DNA of 64,000 bases from contig NZ_CP016620.1 in the NCBI RefSeq assembly GCF_002741015.1, positions 1 to 64,000 of the forward strand, given 5' to 3'. The notes beneath the pieces were generated by a model. It was not told where the DNA came from, did not search any database, and saw only the letters and a list, made by a program, of their open reading frames with translations. The stretch comes from Microvirga ossetica (GTDB taxonomy: Bacteria; Pseudomonadota; Alphaproteobacteria; Rhizobiales; Beijerinckiaceae). Below are positions 18,640 to 26,529 of the stretch, piece by piece. Position 1 is the first letter of the stretch. Every line of letters begins with the position of its first letter. Made by a program: the position numbers and the translations under genes.

Positions 18640-18666
18640 CGCGGGAGTGTCACCGCTCCCGCGTTT
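18640..18666 (+). terminator. rho-independent-like terminator
   Basis: An 8-bp GC-rich stem, CGCGGGAG at 18640-18647 and CTCCCGCG at 18656-18663, with an 8-base loop and followed by TTT. It lies eight bases after the hydrolase stop and probably ends the 13855-18632 operon. Confidence 0.7.
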
Positions 18667-18780
18667 ATCCCTGTGAGTCACCGGATGGACACTGCTTGCC
18701 CCCTCGAGGTGTGGCATTTGCAAGGTGGATCAGCCGATCTGAAGGTTCCGCCGACAATCCAGCAGTCGAAAGGTCAGTTC

Positions 18781-18832
18781 CTGGCACAACTGAGACCTAA
18801 GCCTGAGGGCAGCAATCCTCGCGTAACCAGAC
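18781..18832 (+). repeat. dispersed intergenic repeat, copy 1
   Basis: Shares the pattern CTGGCAC, CTGAGACCTAAGCC and GGCAGCAATCCTC with 20129-20180, at about 80 percent identity. Part of it (GGCAC, CCTGAGACCTAAG) recurs at 47799-47820. All copies lie between genes. Confidence 0.65.
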
Positions 18833-18932
18833 CTTCCGCAAGGTCGGCGAATTTCACTGCCTGACCCACTGCTGACCTTTGAGGGCGTCCAGTGGGCTCT
18901 GAGGGCCCGAGCGGCTAGCGCTTCCAGCAAGC

Positions 18933-19955
18933 CTAGTCCTGAAATGTCGTGCCCACGCGGTGAACCGTCGAGAAGCGGCTCTTGGCGTAAACGGACGTGT
19001 AGGGCACCTGGACGTATTCCAGCGTCTTGCGGGCGGCCCAGCCCGGGAGTGTGTCCTTGTACCGGGCGAAATTCGGATTGGGACCCGTGCCGAAGAGCAC
19101 CTCGTTGAGGTTCAGCCCCACTCCGACATAGAAGGATCGCTCGATGGGATAGCCGAGCTCGCGCTCCTTCTCCTCGAAACCGCGCGCATCGAAGCCGGCA
19201 TGCAGTTCGACATAGCGCAGGGGCGTATCTTTAAGCGTTTCAAACCCGCTGCCCTTGAGCGCCATGATGTATCGCTGGCGCTCGTACGGCGGAAGAATGC
19301 CGTTCTCTCCCGTGATGCCGGGCCGCTCGAAGCTGGCAGGCGTGTACATGATCCGCCAATCCAGCTTCTCGCTCAACCCGGGGACAGAGTTCCGGACGAT
19401 CGAGAAGAGCGCGCCGACGCCGTTGGCCACGATATCCTCGCGCGAGAAGCGGTGCCGGCCGGTGAACCCGTCCACGGTCTCCACCAATCCCATGATGCCG
19501 AACGCCAGGAGCGCGGCTGTGATCGGGGCGCCTGCGGGATTTGAGGCATTGGCCCGGATCCGGTCCGTCAGAAGGTCGGCGATGACATAGGTCGAGAACG
19601 AGTGGCCGATCTTGTCCATGCCGCCGTGCCGGGTGTTCTTCGAGAACCATCCTTCTTCGATGGTCTGGAACCCGGAGGTGTTGCCCCAATCCCAGTCCTT
19701 GATGCCGACAGTAACGATGGCGGCCCCGATGATGGCCAGCTCCCAGCGGATTGCATGCAGATGATCGCCCAGTTGGCTGAACGAGTAAAATGTCGGAGGG
19801 ATAGGCGTCGGCTCAAGGTTCGCCGTCATGGCCGGCGCAGTCGGAGTGGCCGCGACCGCGGGTGCTCTCGCAAGTCGCTCCTGCGCCAGGGATGTCTCGG
19901 GGCGCAAAGCAGCGCCCAGGATTGCAAGGCAAGCGACGAAGGCAACCACCCGCAT
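18933..19955 (-). CDS. DUF2279 family envelope protein
   Basis: A 340-residue protein with a signal peptide (residues 1-24, ending SLAQE) and a low-complexity Ala/Pro/Thr stretch to about residue 50. A DUF2279-type domain follows. Its hallmark is GGMDKIGHSFSTYVIADLLTDRI (about 110-135), with hydrophobic helices around LAIIGAAIVTVGI and ITAALLAFGIMGLVETVDGF. E. coli YfiM is a distant relative. The C-terminal third (HAGFDARGFEEKERELGYPIERSFYVGVGLNLNEVL) resembles an outer-membrane-associated beta-rich region. No function is established. It stands alone, and dispersed repeats flank both ends. Confidence 0.8.
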   Translation of the reverse strand: MRVVAFVACLAILGAALRPETSLAQERLARAPAVAATPTAPAMTANLEPTPIPPTFYSFSQLGDHLHAIRWELAIIGAAIVTVGIKDWDWGNTSGFQTIEEGWFSKNTRHGGMDKIGHSFSTYVIADLLTDRIRANASNPAGAPITAALLAFGIMGLVETVDGFTGRHRFSREDIVANGVGALFSIVRNSVPGLSEKLDWRIMYTPASFERPGITGENGILPPYERQRYIMALKGSGFETLKDTPLRYVELHAGFDARGFEEKERELGYPIERSFYVGVGLNLNEVLFGTGPNPNFARYKDTLPGWAARKTLEYVQVPYTSVYAKSRFSTVHRVGTTFQD

Positions 19956-20281
19956 TGGCCGATCCTTTTCCAGTGCCCCCTGGCCTTACCCTTCTATGAC
20001 AAGTGGCGGAACTCAACCCCCTTGGCGGAAGCGAACTGCCGCAGGGGCGGATAGCCGTCGACGAAGGTAAACAAAGTCTCAGGGCTCGAACGGCTGACGC
20101 ATTTCCTTGAACCAAGGAACGTCTAGTTCTGGCACCCCTGAGACGTAAGCCCAAAGGCAGCAATCCTCACGAAACCGGACGTGTCGAATTCTCTGAGAAT
20201 ATCACTGCGAGACCCACTCCGGACCATCCTGTGGTTGGGACACATGCTAGACAAAGTGCCTGATCCCATTGGCACGAAGCC
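19956..20281. other. gap with dispersed repeat
   Basis: No gene is seen between the DUF2279 start and the recombinase stop. It holds the intergenic repeat at 20129-20180 and the presumed promoter of the DUF2279 gene. Confidence 0.5.
20129..20180 (+). repeat. dispersed intergenic repeat, copy 2
   Basis: A counterpart of 18781-18832 in the same orientation, with TGGCACCCCTGAGACGTAAG followed by GGCAGCAATCCTCACG. The two copies bracket the DUF2279 gene. Confidence 0.65.
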
Positions 20282-22015
20282 TCATAAGCCGTTCCGCGCC
20301 ACCGCTTCCTTTGCCGTCAGGTGCAAGGATTTGCAGCCCTCTGCGTCATTATCGCTCGTACAATGGTGCCAAGTTTCCGAATGCGGGTGAGGTTCCGACG
20401 GGCTTGAGCCCTCAGGCGTCGGAGGTGGCACTCGGAAGATGACTTCAACGTGGTTGCGGTCGATCTCGATCCGTCGCACCAAGGTTCGGATCAGGGCTTG
20501 CTTGCCAGCAAAGTCCAACTCGTCCAGTCCGTCACTCACCCGGGTGGCAAACTCTTCGAGGCGCCCAATCATCAGGGTCAATTCACGCTCGGCTTGGGCT
20601 TCCTCCACCGCCACCCGACGCTGCTCTTCGAGGCGGGCTCGCCGCGTCTTCAGGCCCGCGATGCGCGGCTGGAATTCGGCAGGTTCGATTACCCCCTCGG
20701 CGTAACTGTCAATCAATCGCCCGATTCCACGCTGGAGACGCGCGATTTGGCGTTCAAGTTGCAGTACGTAGTCAGAACTGCCTGTGCGGTCTTGGGTTTG
20801 CGTCAAGCGCCGGTGATATTCACCCGCCATCCGATCCGGGTCCTCCAGCAGCGCACGCACCCGGTCCCAGACCGCCTGCTCCAGATAATCGCCTCGGATC
20901 TGGGGATTGTCACACACCGCATGGTCATCGAACCGATACCCGTCCGTTCCGATGCAGCGATAATAGCAGTACACGCCCTTCGCCGGATCCCGCTTCGACT
21001 GCGGAGCCGTCTTGCCATAATAAGCATAGCCGCAGCGGCGGCACACCGTCAGACCCTGCAGCAGCCAACGCGGTCCTGCCCGGGATTCCCGCTTGCGCTG
21101 GCGGTTCTCCTGCAACTGCATCTGAGCGGCCTCAAACACCGCTGGGTCAACCATGGCCGGCACCGGAACCTCGATCCACTCCTCGCGCGGCACCTTCACC
21201 CGCACACTCGGCCGGCGGCATGGGTGAGGATGCCCCCGTAGGGGCCGCAGGAGCTTGGGTGGCCCGAACACATAGCGGGCATGCCCGTAGATGGCGCGCC
21301 CAATGTAGGTCGTGTTCGTCAGCATCCCGCCAAGCGTCGAGGCATACCAGCGGGTCGATCCGCGACGGGTGACGACACCCGCCTGCTGCAACCGGCGGCA
21401 GACCTCCCGCAGGCTGATCCGCTCCAGCCCGACCCAGGCAAAGATCAACCGAACCACGCGGGCTTCCTCCGGCACCACTTCAAAGCGTGCCACACCCCCA
21501 CCGAGAGCCTTGGGCACGTAGCGGTAGCCATAAGGGCCGGTGGTGAAGGCGCTGACCAGGCCAGATTGCGCCGCGTGGCGCCGTCCACGGCGGCTGCGCT
21601 CGAGGATTTTGGAGCGCTCGTATTCGGCGATGACGCCCTGGATCTGCAGCAGCAAGTCGTCCTCGGCGGTGCCGCCAATGGCATGGTTCAGAAAGATCAC
21701 CTCCGCTCCGGCCCGGCGGAACTCCTCCATCAGAAGCACCTGATGGGCATAGCGGCGGGCGAGCCGATCCGGCGCGAGAACATAAACCCGCTCGATCTCT
21801 CCGGTCGCGACCGCATCCCGCAAGCGCTCCAATGCCGGACGGACCAGGACGGACCCGCTGTAGCCCTCATCCACGTAGGCATCCTCCGGCGCGAGGGATT
21901 GTTCGTCGGCGGTGATCCGCTCGTGCAGGGCGGCGACTTGGCTGGCGATGGTGTGATCCCGGGCCTGCTGTTCGGTGGAGACCCGCGCGTAAAGGGCAAT
22001 GCGGCGATCAGACAT
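20282..22015 (-). CDS. large serine recombinase
   Basis: A 577-residue site-specific recombinase. The N-terminal resolvase domain opens RRIALYARVSTEQQ, where Ser near residue 14 is the nucleophile, and continues with VLAPDRLARRYAHQVLLMEEFRRAG. The recombinase domain follows (TGPYGYRYVPK to ITKNTTYIG-like NTTYIGRAIYGHARY). A zinc ribbon is visible as VCRRCGYAYYGK with a later HAVCDN, and a coiled coil follows (about 430-500, LQLERQIARLQRGIGRL). Enzymes like this move integrative elements or act within small transposons. Its start overlaps the upstream small ORF by 8 bases. I did not find attachment sites. Confidence 0.93.
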   Translation of the reverse strand: MSDRRIALYARVSTEQQARDHTIASQVAALHERITADEQSLAPEDAYVDEGYSGSVLVRPALERLRDAVATGEIERVYVLAPDRLARRYAHQVLLMEEFRRAGAEVIFLNHAIGGTAEDDLLLQIQGVIAEYERSKILERSRRGRRHAAQSGLVSAFTTGPYGYRYVPKALGGGVARFEVVPEEARVVRLIFAWVGLERISLREVCRRLQQAGVVTRRGSTRWYASTLGGMLTNTTYIGRAIYGHARYVFGPPKLLRPLRGHPHPCRRPSVRVKVPREEWIEVPVPAMVDPAVFEAAQMQLQENRQRKRESRAGPRWLLQGLTVCRRCGYAYYGKTAPQSKRDPAKGVYCYYRCIGTDGYRFDDHAVCDNPQIRGDYLEQAVWDRVRALLEDPDRMAGEYHRRLTQTQDRTGSSDYVLQLERQIARLQRGIGRLIDSYAEGVIEPAEFQPRIAGLKTRRARLEEQRRVAVEEAQAERELTLMIGRLEEFATRVSDGLDELDFAGKQALIRTLVRRIEIDRNHVEVIFRVPPPTPEGSSPSEPHPHSETWHHCTSDNDAEGCKSLHLTAKEAVARNGL

Positions 22016-22205
22016 GCTTACCTCCCTGACTTCGGGTGGTGTGGACGGGAGTTTGGGATCGGCGGTGTTCGGCGGCTCTCCGGATGGCTTTGGTTTGGAT
22101 GGGTACGACGCGGCGGTAGGCCTCGATCAGGCATTCGGGGCTGAACCGCGTGATCTCGAAGGACTCCTGCACCTGCAGGAGCGGATGACGCGTCTGCCGG
22201 GTCAT
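22008..22205 (-). CDS. small protein coupled to the serine recombinase
   Basis: A 65-residue basic protein starting at the ATG at 22205, directly after a strong GGGAGGCGCC ribosome site. Its last codons overlap the recombinase start by 8 bases, which implies translational coupling. The sequence MTRQTRHPLLQVQESFEITRFSPECLIEAYRRVVPI has no domain I recognise. It could be a recombination directionality factor or accessory DNA-binding protein; that is inference from its size, charge and position. Confidence 0.65.
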   Translation of the reverse strand: MTRQTRHPLLQVQESFEITRFSPECLIEAYRRVVPIQTKAIRRAAEHRRSQTPVHTTRSQGGKHV

Positions 22206-22985
22206 CGGCGCCTCCCTTGGCGGCGCTCCCGACGTCCGCCGCCTGACGCGGCTTTAGCCTGCCACAACTCCCGTCCATGCGTCTCGCCGGACGCAAGTCA
22301 CAGCGGTCCAGGAGGACAAACCAGTCAAAGCGGCTGTTGGCACCATTGTACGGGCGATCATCGCCCCGACGAGTGGGAAAATGCTTCGCCTGAGGTATGG
22401 CGGTTGCCCTGCAATAGGACAGTGCGGAGGCAGCTATGATCGCTTGGCTTGGGTCGGAGCATCGGCCCCTGCTGCCCCTTATCCAGGCGGGAGAGGCCGA
22501 GATGAGCACTTTTCTCGGCCTCTCCCTCGCCACGAAAAAGCTTCCTCAAGTCGGCTAAAGCTATGGCGGTTCTGACGGAACCACCGTCTTGCCACTATCT
22601 CACTGTTTCACCACCAATTCCTGTGGCGAACCATAGTCCAATGTCGGCGCGTTGCTGTAGACCCTGTATGGATTCCAACAGCAGTCACTCCTCAGTGTCC
22701 CATTGGTTATCGTTGTAGGCAACGCACCAGACCGTCCGGAGGTTGAGGGTTCAAGCTGTTCCTGTGAAACCCATTCCAACATCACCTTGTCCAGCCAACC
22801 CTTGAGTTACTCCAGCCGATAACCCTTGCCGTTTCCCATGCCCACTATGCGGGATCCCCGGCCGCCGATGGAAGCCTGGTTGTCTGGGTTTATCCTTCGT
22901 GCGCTCCCGCACCGCTAACATGACAACACAAGAGCATGCTCGTCTTGTCGGCATCACCTTATCCCTGCTTTGGAGGAGCCAGACA
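22206..22985. other. 780-bp gap with one strong hairpin
   Basis: No convincing gene. It contains the presumed promoter of the recombinase pair near 22210-22400 and the long hairpin at 22489-22526. Open frames on the minus strand (for example 22751-23152) show no ribosome site or family-like sequence. Confidence 0.5.
22489..22526. repeat. 14-bp-stem hairpin, repeat family member 1
   Basis: A perfect 14-bp stem, GGGAGAGGCCGAGA at 22489-22502 and TCTCGGCCTCTCCC at 22513-22526, with a 10-base loop. The flank ACGAAAAAGC follows. A related hairpin with the same flank is at 23989-24031. It could work as a terminator or as a structured repeat. Confidence 0.8.
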
Positions 22986-23138
22986 ATGACCACCAGAGCC
23001 ACACAGTCTGCCGTTCTAGCCTTAGCTGATCCTGAACACACTGATCTTGAGCGGGGTTGGCCACCTGTTTCGGTATGTCTGGCCGGAACCGTGATGGTGA
23101 TGAATGTCTGCGCGACCGTGCTGTCGCTTATCGCCTGA
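22986..23138 (+). CDS. tiny single-span membrane protein
   Basis: A 50-residue protein starting at the ATG at 22986 after TTTGGAGGAG. About 25 polar residues (MTTRATQSAVLALADPEH...) are followed by one membrane helix that ends NVCATVLSLIA at the C-terminus. The same architecture and a similar ending (NVAATVFSLLAA) occur in the 44-residue protein at 23672, so the pair are probably paralogues. An upstream in-frame start at 22899 lacks a ribosome site. Function unknown. Confidence 0.6.
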   Translation: MTTRATQSAVLALADPEHTDLERGWPPVSVCLAGTVMVMNVCATVLSLIA

Positions 23139-23188
23139 TGGCATCCTGACAAGGATCGGGCCTGAACGGCTCGCTAGGGAGGTTAGCA

Positions 23189-23482
23189 ATGAGACACATG
23201 AAGCTGGCGTGTGCTGCTATCGTCCTCGTCACCGTAAGTTCTGAAGCAATGGCCCAAGGCCGTCCACTGACCACTACGATGTCTTGCAATCAGGCACAAA
23301 GCCTTGTCGCTACCCAAGGCTCTGTTGTTCTCAGCACGAGCGCCACAGCCTACGATCGATTCGTGGCCTCCAGCAACTATTGTGGGATGGGTGAAGTGCC
23401 GGCGCCTGGGTGGGCTCCAACAACGGATGTTCCCCGGTGTCCGGTCGGCTCTCGCTGCATAGGCGTCAGTCGTGGTAGGTGA
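23189..23482 (+). CDS. small secreted Cys-containing protein
   Basis: A 97-residue exported protein. Residues 1-22 are a signal peptide (ending EAMAQG). The mature part starts RPLTTTMSCNQAQSLVATQG and has a conserved look (SVVLSTSATAYDRFV), with four cysteines in all (MSC, NYC, PRC, SRC), probably two disulfides. Small proteins of this pattern are common in Methylobacterium-like bacteria, but have no known role. A ribosome site AGGGAGG precedes the ATG closely. Confidence 0.72.
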   Translation: MRHMKLACAAIVLVTVSSEAMAQGRPLTTTMSCNQAQSLVATQGSVVLSTSATAYDRFVASSNYCGMGEVPAPGWAPTTDVPRCPVGSRCIGVSRGR

Positions 23483-23671
23483 GTTGACCTAGCCGATACC
23501 CTCACCATCGCCTATGTCCACCATACGGGTTCCGCAGACGCTTATGGCATCCTGGATGTCCTGGGGAGCTATATAGGTGCCGCAAATTATTGGTGGCGCT
23601 GTGACGCAATTCACAGAACTCTCGGCCAGCATACGCCATCTTGCAGTCCACTCAGACGCGAGGACGACGTC

Positions 23672-23806
23672 ATGACGGCACCCGATCACCACTTTCAGAA
23701 CGACAACGGGCTTGAGGCGCAGCGCTTGTCTCTGCCTATCGCCCTCTTTCTGGTCGTTGGGTCCATCAATGTTGCAGCTACTGTTTTCTCGCTGCTTGCG
23801 GCTTGA
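23672..23806 (+). CDS. tiny single-span membrane protein, paralogue
   Basis: A 44-residue protein from the ATG at 23672 to the TGA at 23804-23806. A polar head of about 20 residues (MTAPDHHFQNDNGLEAQRLS) leads into one membrane helix, LPIALFLVVGSINVAATVFS, at the C-terminus. It ends like the 50-residue protein at 22986. A GAGG ribosome site lies 7 bases upstream. Too small for most gene callers; the shared ending makes me believe it is real. Confidence 0.55.
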   Translation: MTAPDHHFQNDNGLEAQRLSLPIALFLVVGSINVAATVFSLLAA

Positions 23807-24310
23807 GGCTGATGGTTTGCTCTACAGCAGGGGTAAGTACATCGCTCATCTCCTCCCAGGAAGAGGGTTGAGATGAGTGAATCCCGAAGCCACCACGCCG
23901 CATAGCCTTCGATTCAGTCAGAAACGACGTTGCTCTAGGATTTGCCTGCCTGGTGGTTTGCCATCTTGGAAGGTGTCCGGCGGAACCAGGCAGGAGAGGC
24001 TGAGAATGGTGCCGTTTCCGGCCTCTCTGCCCTCACGAAAAAGCTCCCTCGCCAGCAAGGGAGCCGGGAGGGAGCAGGGTCCAGAGCTATTGGGAGGACG
24101 CACTGGAGAAAACCACCCAAAGTCTACGCCTTTGCGACGTGCACCCCATCACTTAGGTTAAATGGGGCAGGAGATTTCAGCCGGCACAGGCTGCAAGTTG
24201 TAGCCAGTATTCGCGATCCTGCCGAGGCTCTCGCCGGTGCTTGTTTTACTGAATAGCCAGCGGGACGTTCCATAGGGCGTGGCGAAGACTTTCTGAGCAC
24301 TTCAAATCGC
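23807..24310. other. gap with a hairpin
   Basis: No gene is supported. It holds the second member of the hairpin family at 23989-24031 and, at its right edge, the first of five 27-bp sites (24311). Confidence 0.5.
23989..24031. repeat. hairpin, repeat family member 2
   Basis: GGCAGGAGAGGC at 23989-24000 pairs with GCCTCTCTGCC at 24021-24031, with one bulge. The downstream flank CACGAAAAAGCTCCCTC resembles that of the hairpin at 22489 (CACGAAAAAGCTTCCTC), so the two are copies of one repeat. Confidence 0.7.
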
Positions 24311-24337
24311 GTTCCAGACTAGCGGTTATGCGAAATC
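24311..24337 (+). repeat. 27-bp bipartite site 1 of 5
   Basis: Reads GTTCCAGACT-AGCGG-TTATGCGAAATC. The two outer arms are conserved in five places between 24.3 and 26.6 kb, while the 5-bp centre differs each time. This copy lies 21 bases beyond the stop of the cupredoxin gene. Confidence 0.8.
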
Positions 24338-24358
24338 CTTGGTGAAGTGTTGTAGGCT

Positions 24359-24949
24359 TCAGGGACGCCCTGCGGGCTGTTCCAGTGGGAACTTGTCTTC
24401 GTGAACGATGGCTGTGGCCTGCTCAAGACCGTCCCTCACCTCAAAGCCGATCCAGTGTCCATCCATGAGATGGGTTTGCCTCGCGCAAGCCAAGAAGTAG
24501 TTCCCAGCCTGTTGCGCGGCGAAGCTGAGCTGTCGTCTCTCGTTGGTGTAGATGCCCTCCGGCGGATCGGTGTAGGCGCCCCAAATTGCGTCCTTCGCCT
24601 CCAGCTTCACCGGCATCTCGGACTTGGCATAGACCCGGGTCACCATCAGGCTGTGCCGGAAGGACTGGGAGCCATTAATAAACTCGATGGTCACCGACCA
24701 GCCTGTTGGCACGACGATGGTAAGATTGCCGCCCCAATAGCCGTTGAAGTCGATGATGTCGGTCCGAATGTCGTCCTTGGCATACCGAGCGACTTGGTTC
24801 CAGTCCGCCACGATCTCCATCGCCACTGTCTTGGCGGCGGGATCGTTCTTGATCCAGCTTGGGACGAAGGGCTCCCCAGCCCGTGCGACTCCGAGGAATA
24901 GGCTCAAGGTGAGGGCAACGAGACTAAGCCGAACAAAGCGTGCCAACAT
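24359..24949 (-). CDS. sulfocyanin-like cupredoxin, periplasmic
   Basis: A 196-residue exported protein with a signal peptide (1-24, ending ARAGE). The mature part has the layout of a sulfocyanin/SoxE-type blue copper domain: YWGGNLTIVVPTGWSVTIEFIN, then His99 in SFRHSLMV, then the C-terminal ligand loop with Cys155, His160 and His165 (CARQTH and LMDGHW). Relatives usually have Met where His165 stands, so the axial ligand appears changed. A role in electron transfer or copper handling is likely. It is bounded by two copies of the 27-bp site and faces opposite to the downstream small genes. Confidence 0.78.
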   Translation of the reverse strand: MLARFVRLSLVALTLSLFLGVARAGEPFVPSWIKNDPAAKTVAMEIVADWNQVARYAKDDIRTDIIDFNGYWGGNLTIVVPTGWSVTIEFINGSQSFRHSLMVTRVYAKSEMPVKLEAKDAIWGAYTDPPEGIYTNERRQLSFAAQQAGNYFLACARQTHLMDGHWIGFEVRDGLEQATAIVHEDKFPLEQPAGRP

Positions 24950-25061
24950 GTGACCCTCCTTTGCAAAGCGGTTCGGGCGCTTGGCTGGAACGCGGGAACC
25001 GCGATGGAGGTCGATGCTGTGTTCAGGTTACGCCTGTTCCGCTCCGCTCACAAATTTGACC

Positions 25062-25088
25062 GTTCCATACTGAGGGTTATGCGAAATT
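25062..25088 (+). repeat. 27-bp bipartite site 2 of 5
   Basis: GTTCCATACT-GAGGG-TTATGCGAAATT. Lies between the cupredoxin gene and the gene at 25202, about 114 bases before the latter. Confidence 0.82.
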
Positions 25089-25201
25089 TCGCGGCTTTAG
25101 GTGCGGGCGCGACAGGACCCTTATTCGGGAGTAAAATGACCGCAGTAGCGTTCCCGACGCTCTGACGAGCGCCGCCTGCCCATCATGAGGGAGAGCGGCC
25201 T

Positions 25202-25600
25202 ATGTCTCTCAAGCTTGAGCTCTTTACAGCGATCGCCCTGCTCAGTTTCGAGCCACCCACCGAAGCCCATGATATCTACTCGCATTTGAGGAACGGGTTG
25301 GGGGGCAGTTGTTGCAATGAGAAGGATTGTCGACCGGCGCCTTACCGGATGACAGCGACCGGGGTGCAAATGTTCGTCGATGGCGAGTGGATCGTTGTGC
25401 CAGACTTTATGATCCAGTATCGAGCGCTGCTCGGTGACACGGGTGAAACAGCCGGGGGGCATTGGTGCGGGCGTATCCAAGATGGGAATGGCTACAGGCT
25501 GGGCTATGCAACCCGCTGTGCCATCCTACCGCCAAACGCTACAGCGATTTTTGAACCAGCGTTCGCCCTTCGTGAACGCCGCATCCAGCCTGTTCCCTAA
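25202..25600 (+). CDS. small secreted Cys-rich protein, paralogue 1
   Basis: A 132-residue exported protein with a signal peptide (ending TEAHD). The mature core reads HDIYSHLRNG, SCCNEKDCRPAPYRMTATGVQ, MFVDGEWIVVP, HWCG and TRCAILPP. It is clearly homologous to the protein at 26183, with all cysteines conserved (CC, DC, WC, RC). The invariant Cys and His suggest either disulfides or a metal site in the periplasm. I know no function. It has a longer C-terminal tail than its paralogue. The stop codon falls inside site 3. Confidence 0.72.
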   Translation: MSLKLELFTAIALLSFEPPTEAHDIYSHLRNGLGGSCCNEKDCRPAPYRMTATGVQMFVDGEWIVVPDFMIQYRALLGDTGETAGGHWCGRIQDGNGYRLGYATRCAILPPNATAIFEPAFALRERRIQPVP

Positions 25601-25618
25601 TGACAATTATGCGAAATT
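25592..25618 (+). repeat. 27-bp bipartite site 3 of 5
   Basis: GTTCCCTAAT-GACAA-TTATGCGAAATT. Its left arm overlaps the stop codon of the gene ending at 25600. Confidence 0.78.
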
Positions 25619-25689
25619 ACTCGCCGGTTTTCGCGCTCGTTACCAAGCCAAAGCTCCAACGAAAAGGGCCGCGCTCGGTCTTGCAGCCC

Positions 25690-25854
25690 TCAATCGTCGT
25701 GCGTGGTAGCGCCCTCCGATAAGGCCTGGCACACGCCGTTGATACGCTGCTCCCCCACCATGCATTGTCTTTCCTGAGGGCCAGGCGCCGCGAACGTAGG
25801 CCCGAGCCCAGCGAGCAAGAATCCAGCAAGTGCAATTCCGTATGCCTTGATCAT
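25690..25854 (-). CDS. secreted 54-residue peptide
   Basis: A 54-residue exported peptide starting at the ATG at 25854 after GGAGAAGG. Residues 1-22 are a signal peptide (MIKAYGIALAGFLLAGLGPTFA). The mature part, of about 30 residues, contains RQCMVGEQRINGVCQAL, two cysteines ten residues apart that could form one loop. A longer frame upstream is not supported, because the ribosome site sits at this ATG. It lies between sites 3 and 4, opposite in strand to its neighbours. Function unknown. Confidence 0.66.
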   Translation of the reverse strand: MIKAYGIALAGFLLAGLGPTFAAPGPQERQCMVGEQRINGVCQALSEGATTHDD

Positions 25855-25998
25855 CGGCCTTCTCCGTTGGCGATGATTGGACTTTGAACCACGTTGCAGA
25901 CGGGGACTGTGCACTGCGTCACACCGGCGAAATTCTTTATTTTTGTGGAGCCGCACATGAGAAAGGAGTTCAGCCTCGCGACGAAGCGACGTGCACCG

Positions 25999-26025
25999 GT
26001 TCCATACTGGAGGTTATGCGAAATT
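25999..26025 (+). repeat. 27-bp bipartite site 4 of 5
   Basis: GTTCCATACT-GGAGG-TTATGCGAAATT. Lies between the 54-residue peptide gene and the gene at 26183. Confidence 0.82.
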
Positions 26026-26182
26026 GGGCGGCGCCCTTGTGCGACCTTCCCTGCCTCAAATTTGTGCCTAAAGCGGATGAGGCATAAACTGAGTTCAACC
26101 GCGAAGACGCAACACCTCTCACGGTCTTCAGGGCTCTCGGAGTGAAGGGTTCTGGACCCACTCGGTGTTCAGGGTGCGTATC

Positions 26183-26521
26183 ATGTCGCCGAAACAGATC
26201 TCGCTTGTCGGCGGTCTTCTGGTGATTTGGCCTGGGCCGATCCAGGCTCATGACATCTACATGGACCTGCTCACCCCATCAGGTCTACCCTGCTGTCATA
26301 ATGGCGACTGCCGCCCTGTGCCTTACCGTCTGACACCGGAAGGTGTGCAGATGTTCGTTGACGAGCAGTGGCTCAATATCCCGAGGAGCAGCATCCAATA
26401 CCGCACCCTCACGGGCGACCGTGGCAAAACAGGGGGAGCTCATTGGTGCGGGTTGCGAGACGCGATGGGGTACTTTACCCGCTGTGCGATCCTGCCACCC
26501 CAGTCCGCCGCCGCTCATTAG
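26183..26521 (+). CDS. small secreted Cys-rich protein, paralogue 2
   Basis: A 112-residue exported protein. I use the ATG at 26183, which places the signal peptide (MSPKQISLVGGLLVIWPGPIQA) at the N-terminus; a GTG at 26165 is possible. The core HDIYMDLLTPSG, PCCHNGDCRPVPYRLTPEGVQ, MFVDEQWLNIP, HWCG and TRCAILPP matches the protein at 25202 closely. The pair arose by duplication of a unit that seems to include the flanking 27-bp sites. No known function. Confidence 0.72.
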   Translation: MSPKQISLVGGLLVIWPGPIQAHDIYMDLLTPSGLPCCHNGDCRPVPYRLTPEGVQMFVDEQWLNIPRSSIQYRTLTGDRGKTGGAHWCGLRDAMGYFTRCAILPPQSAAAH

Positions 26522-26529
26522 AACACACT

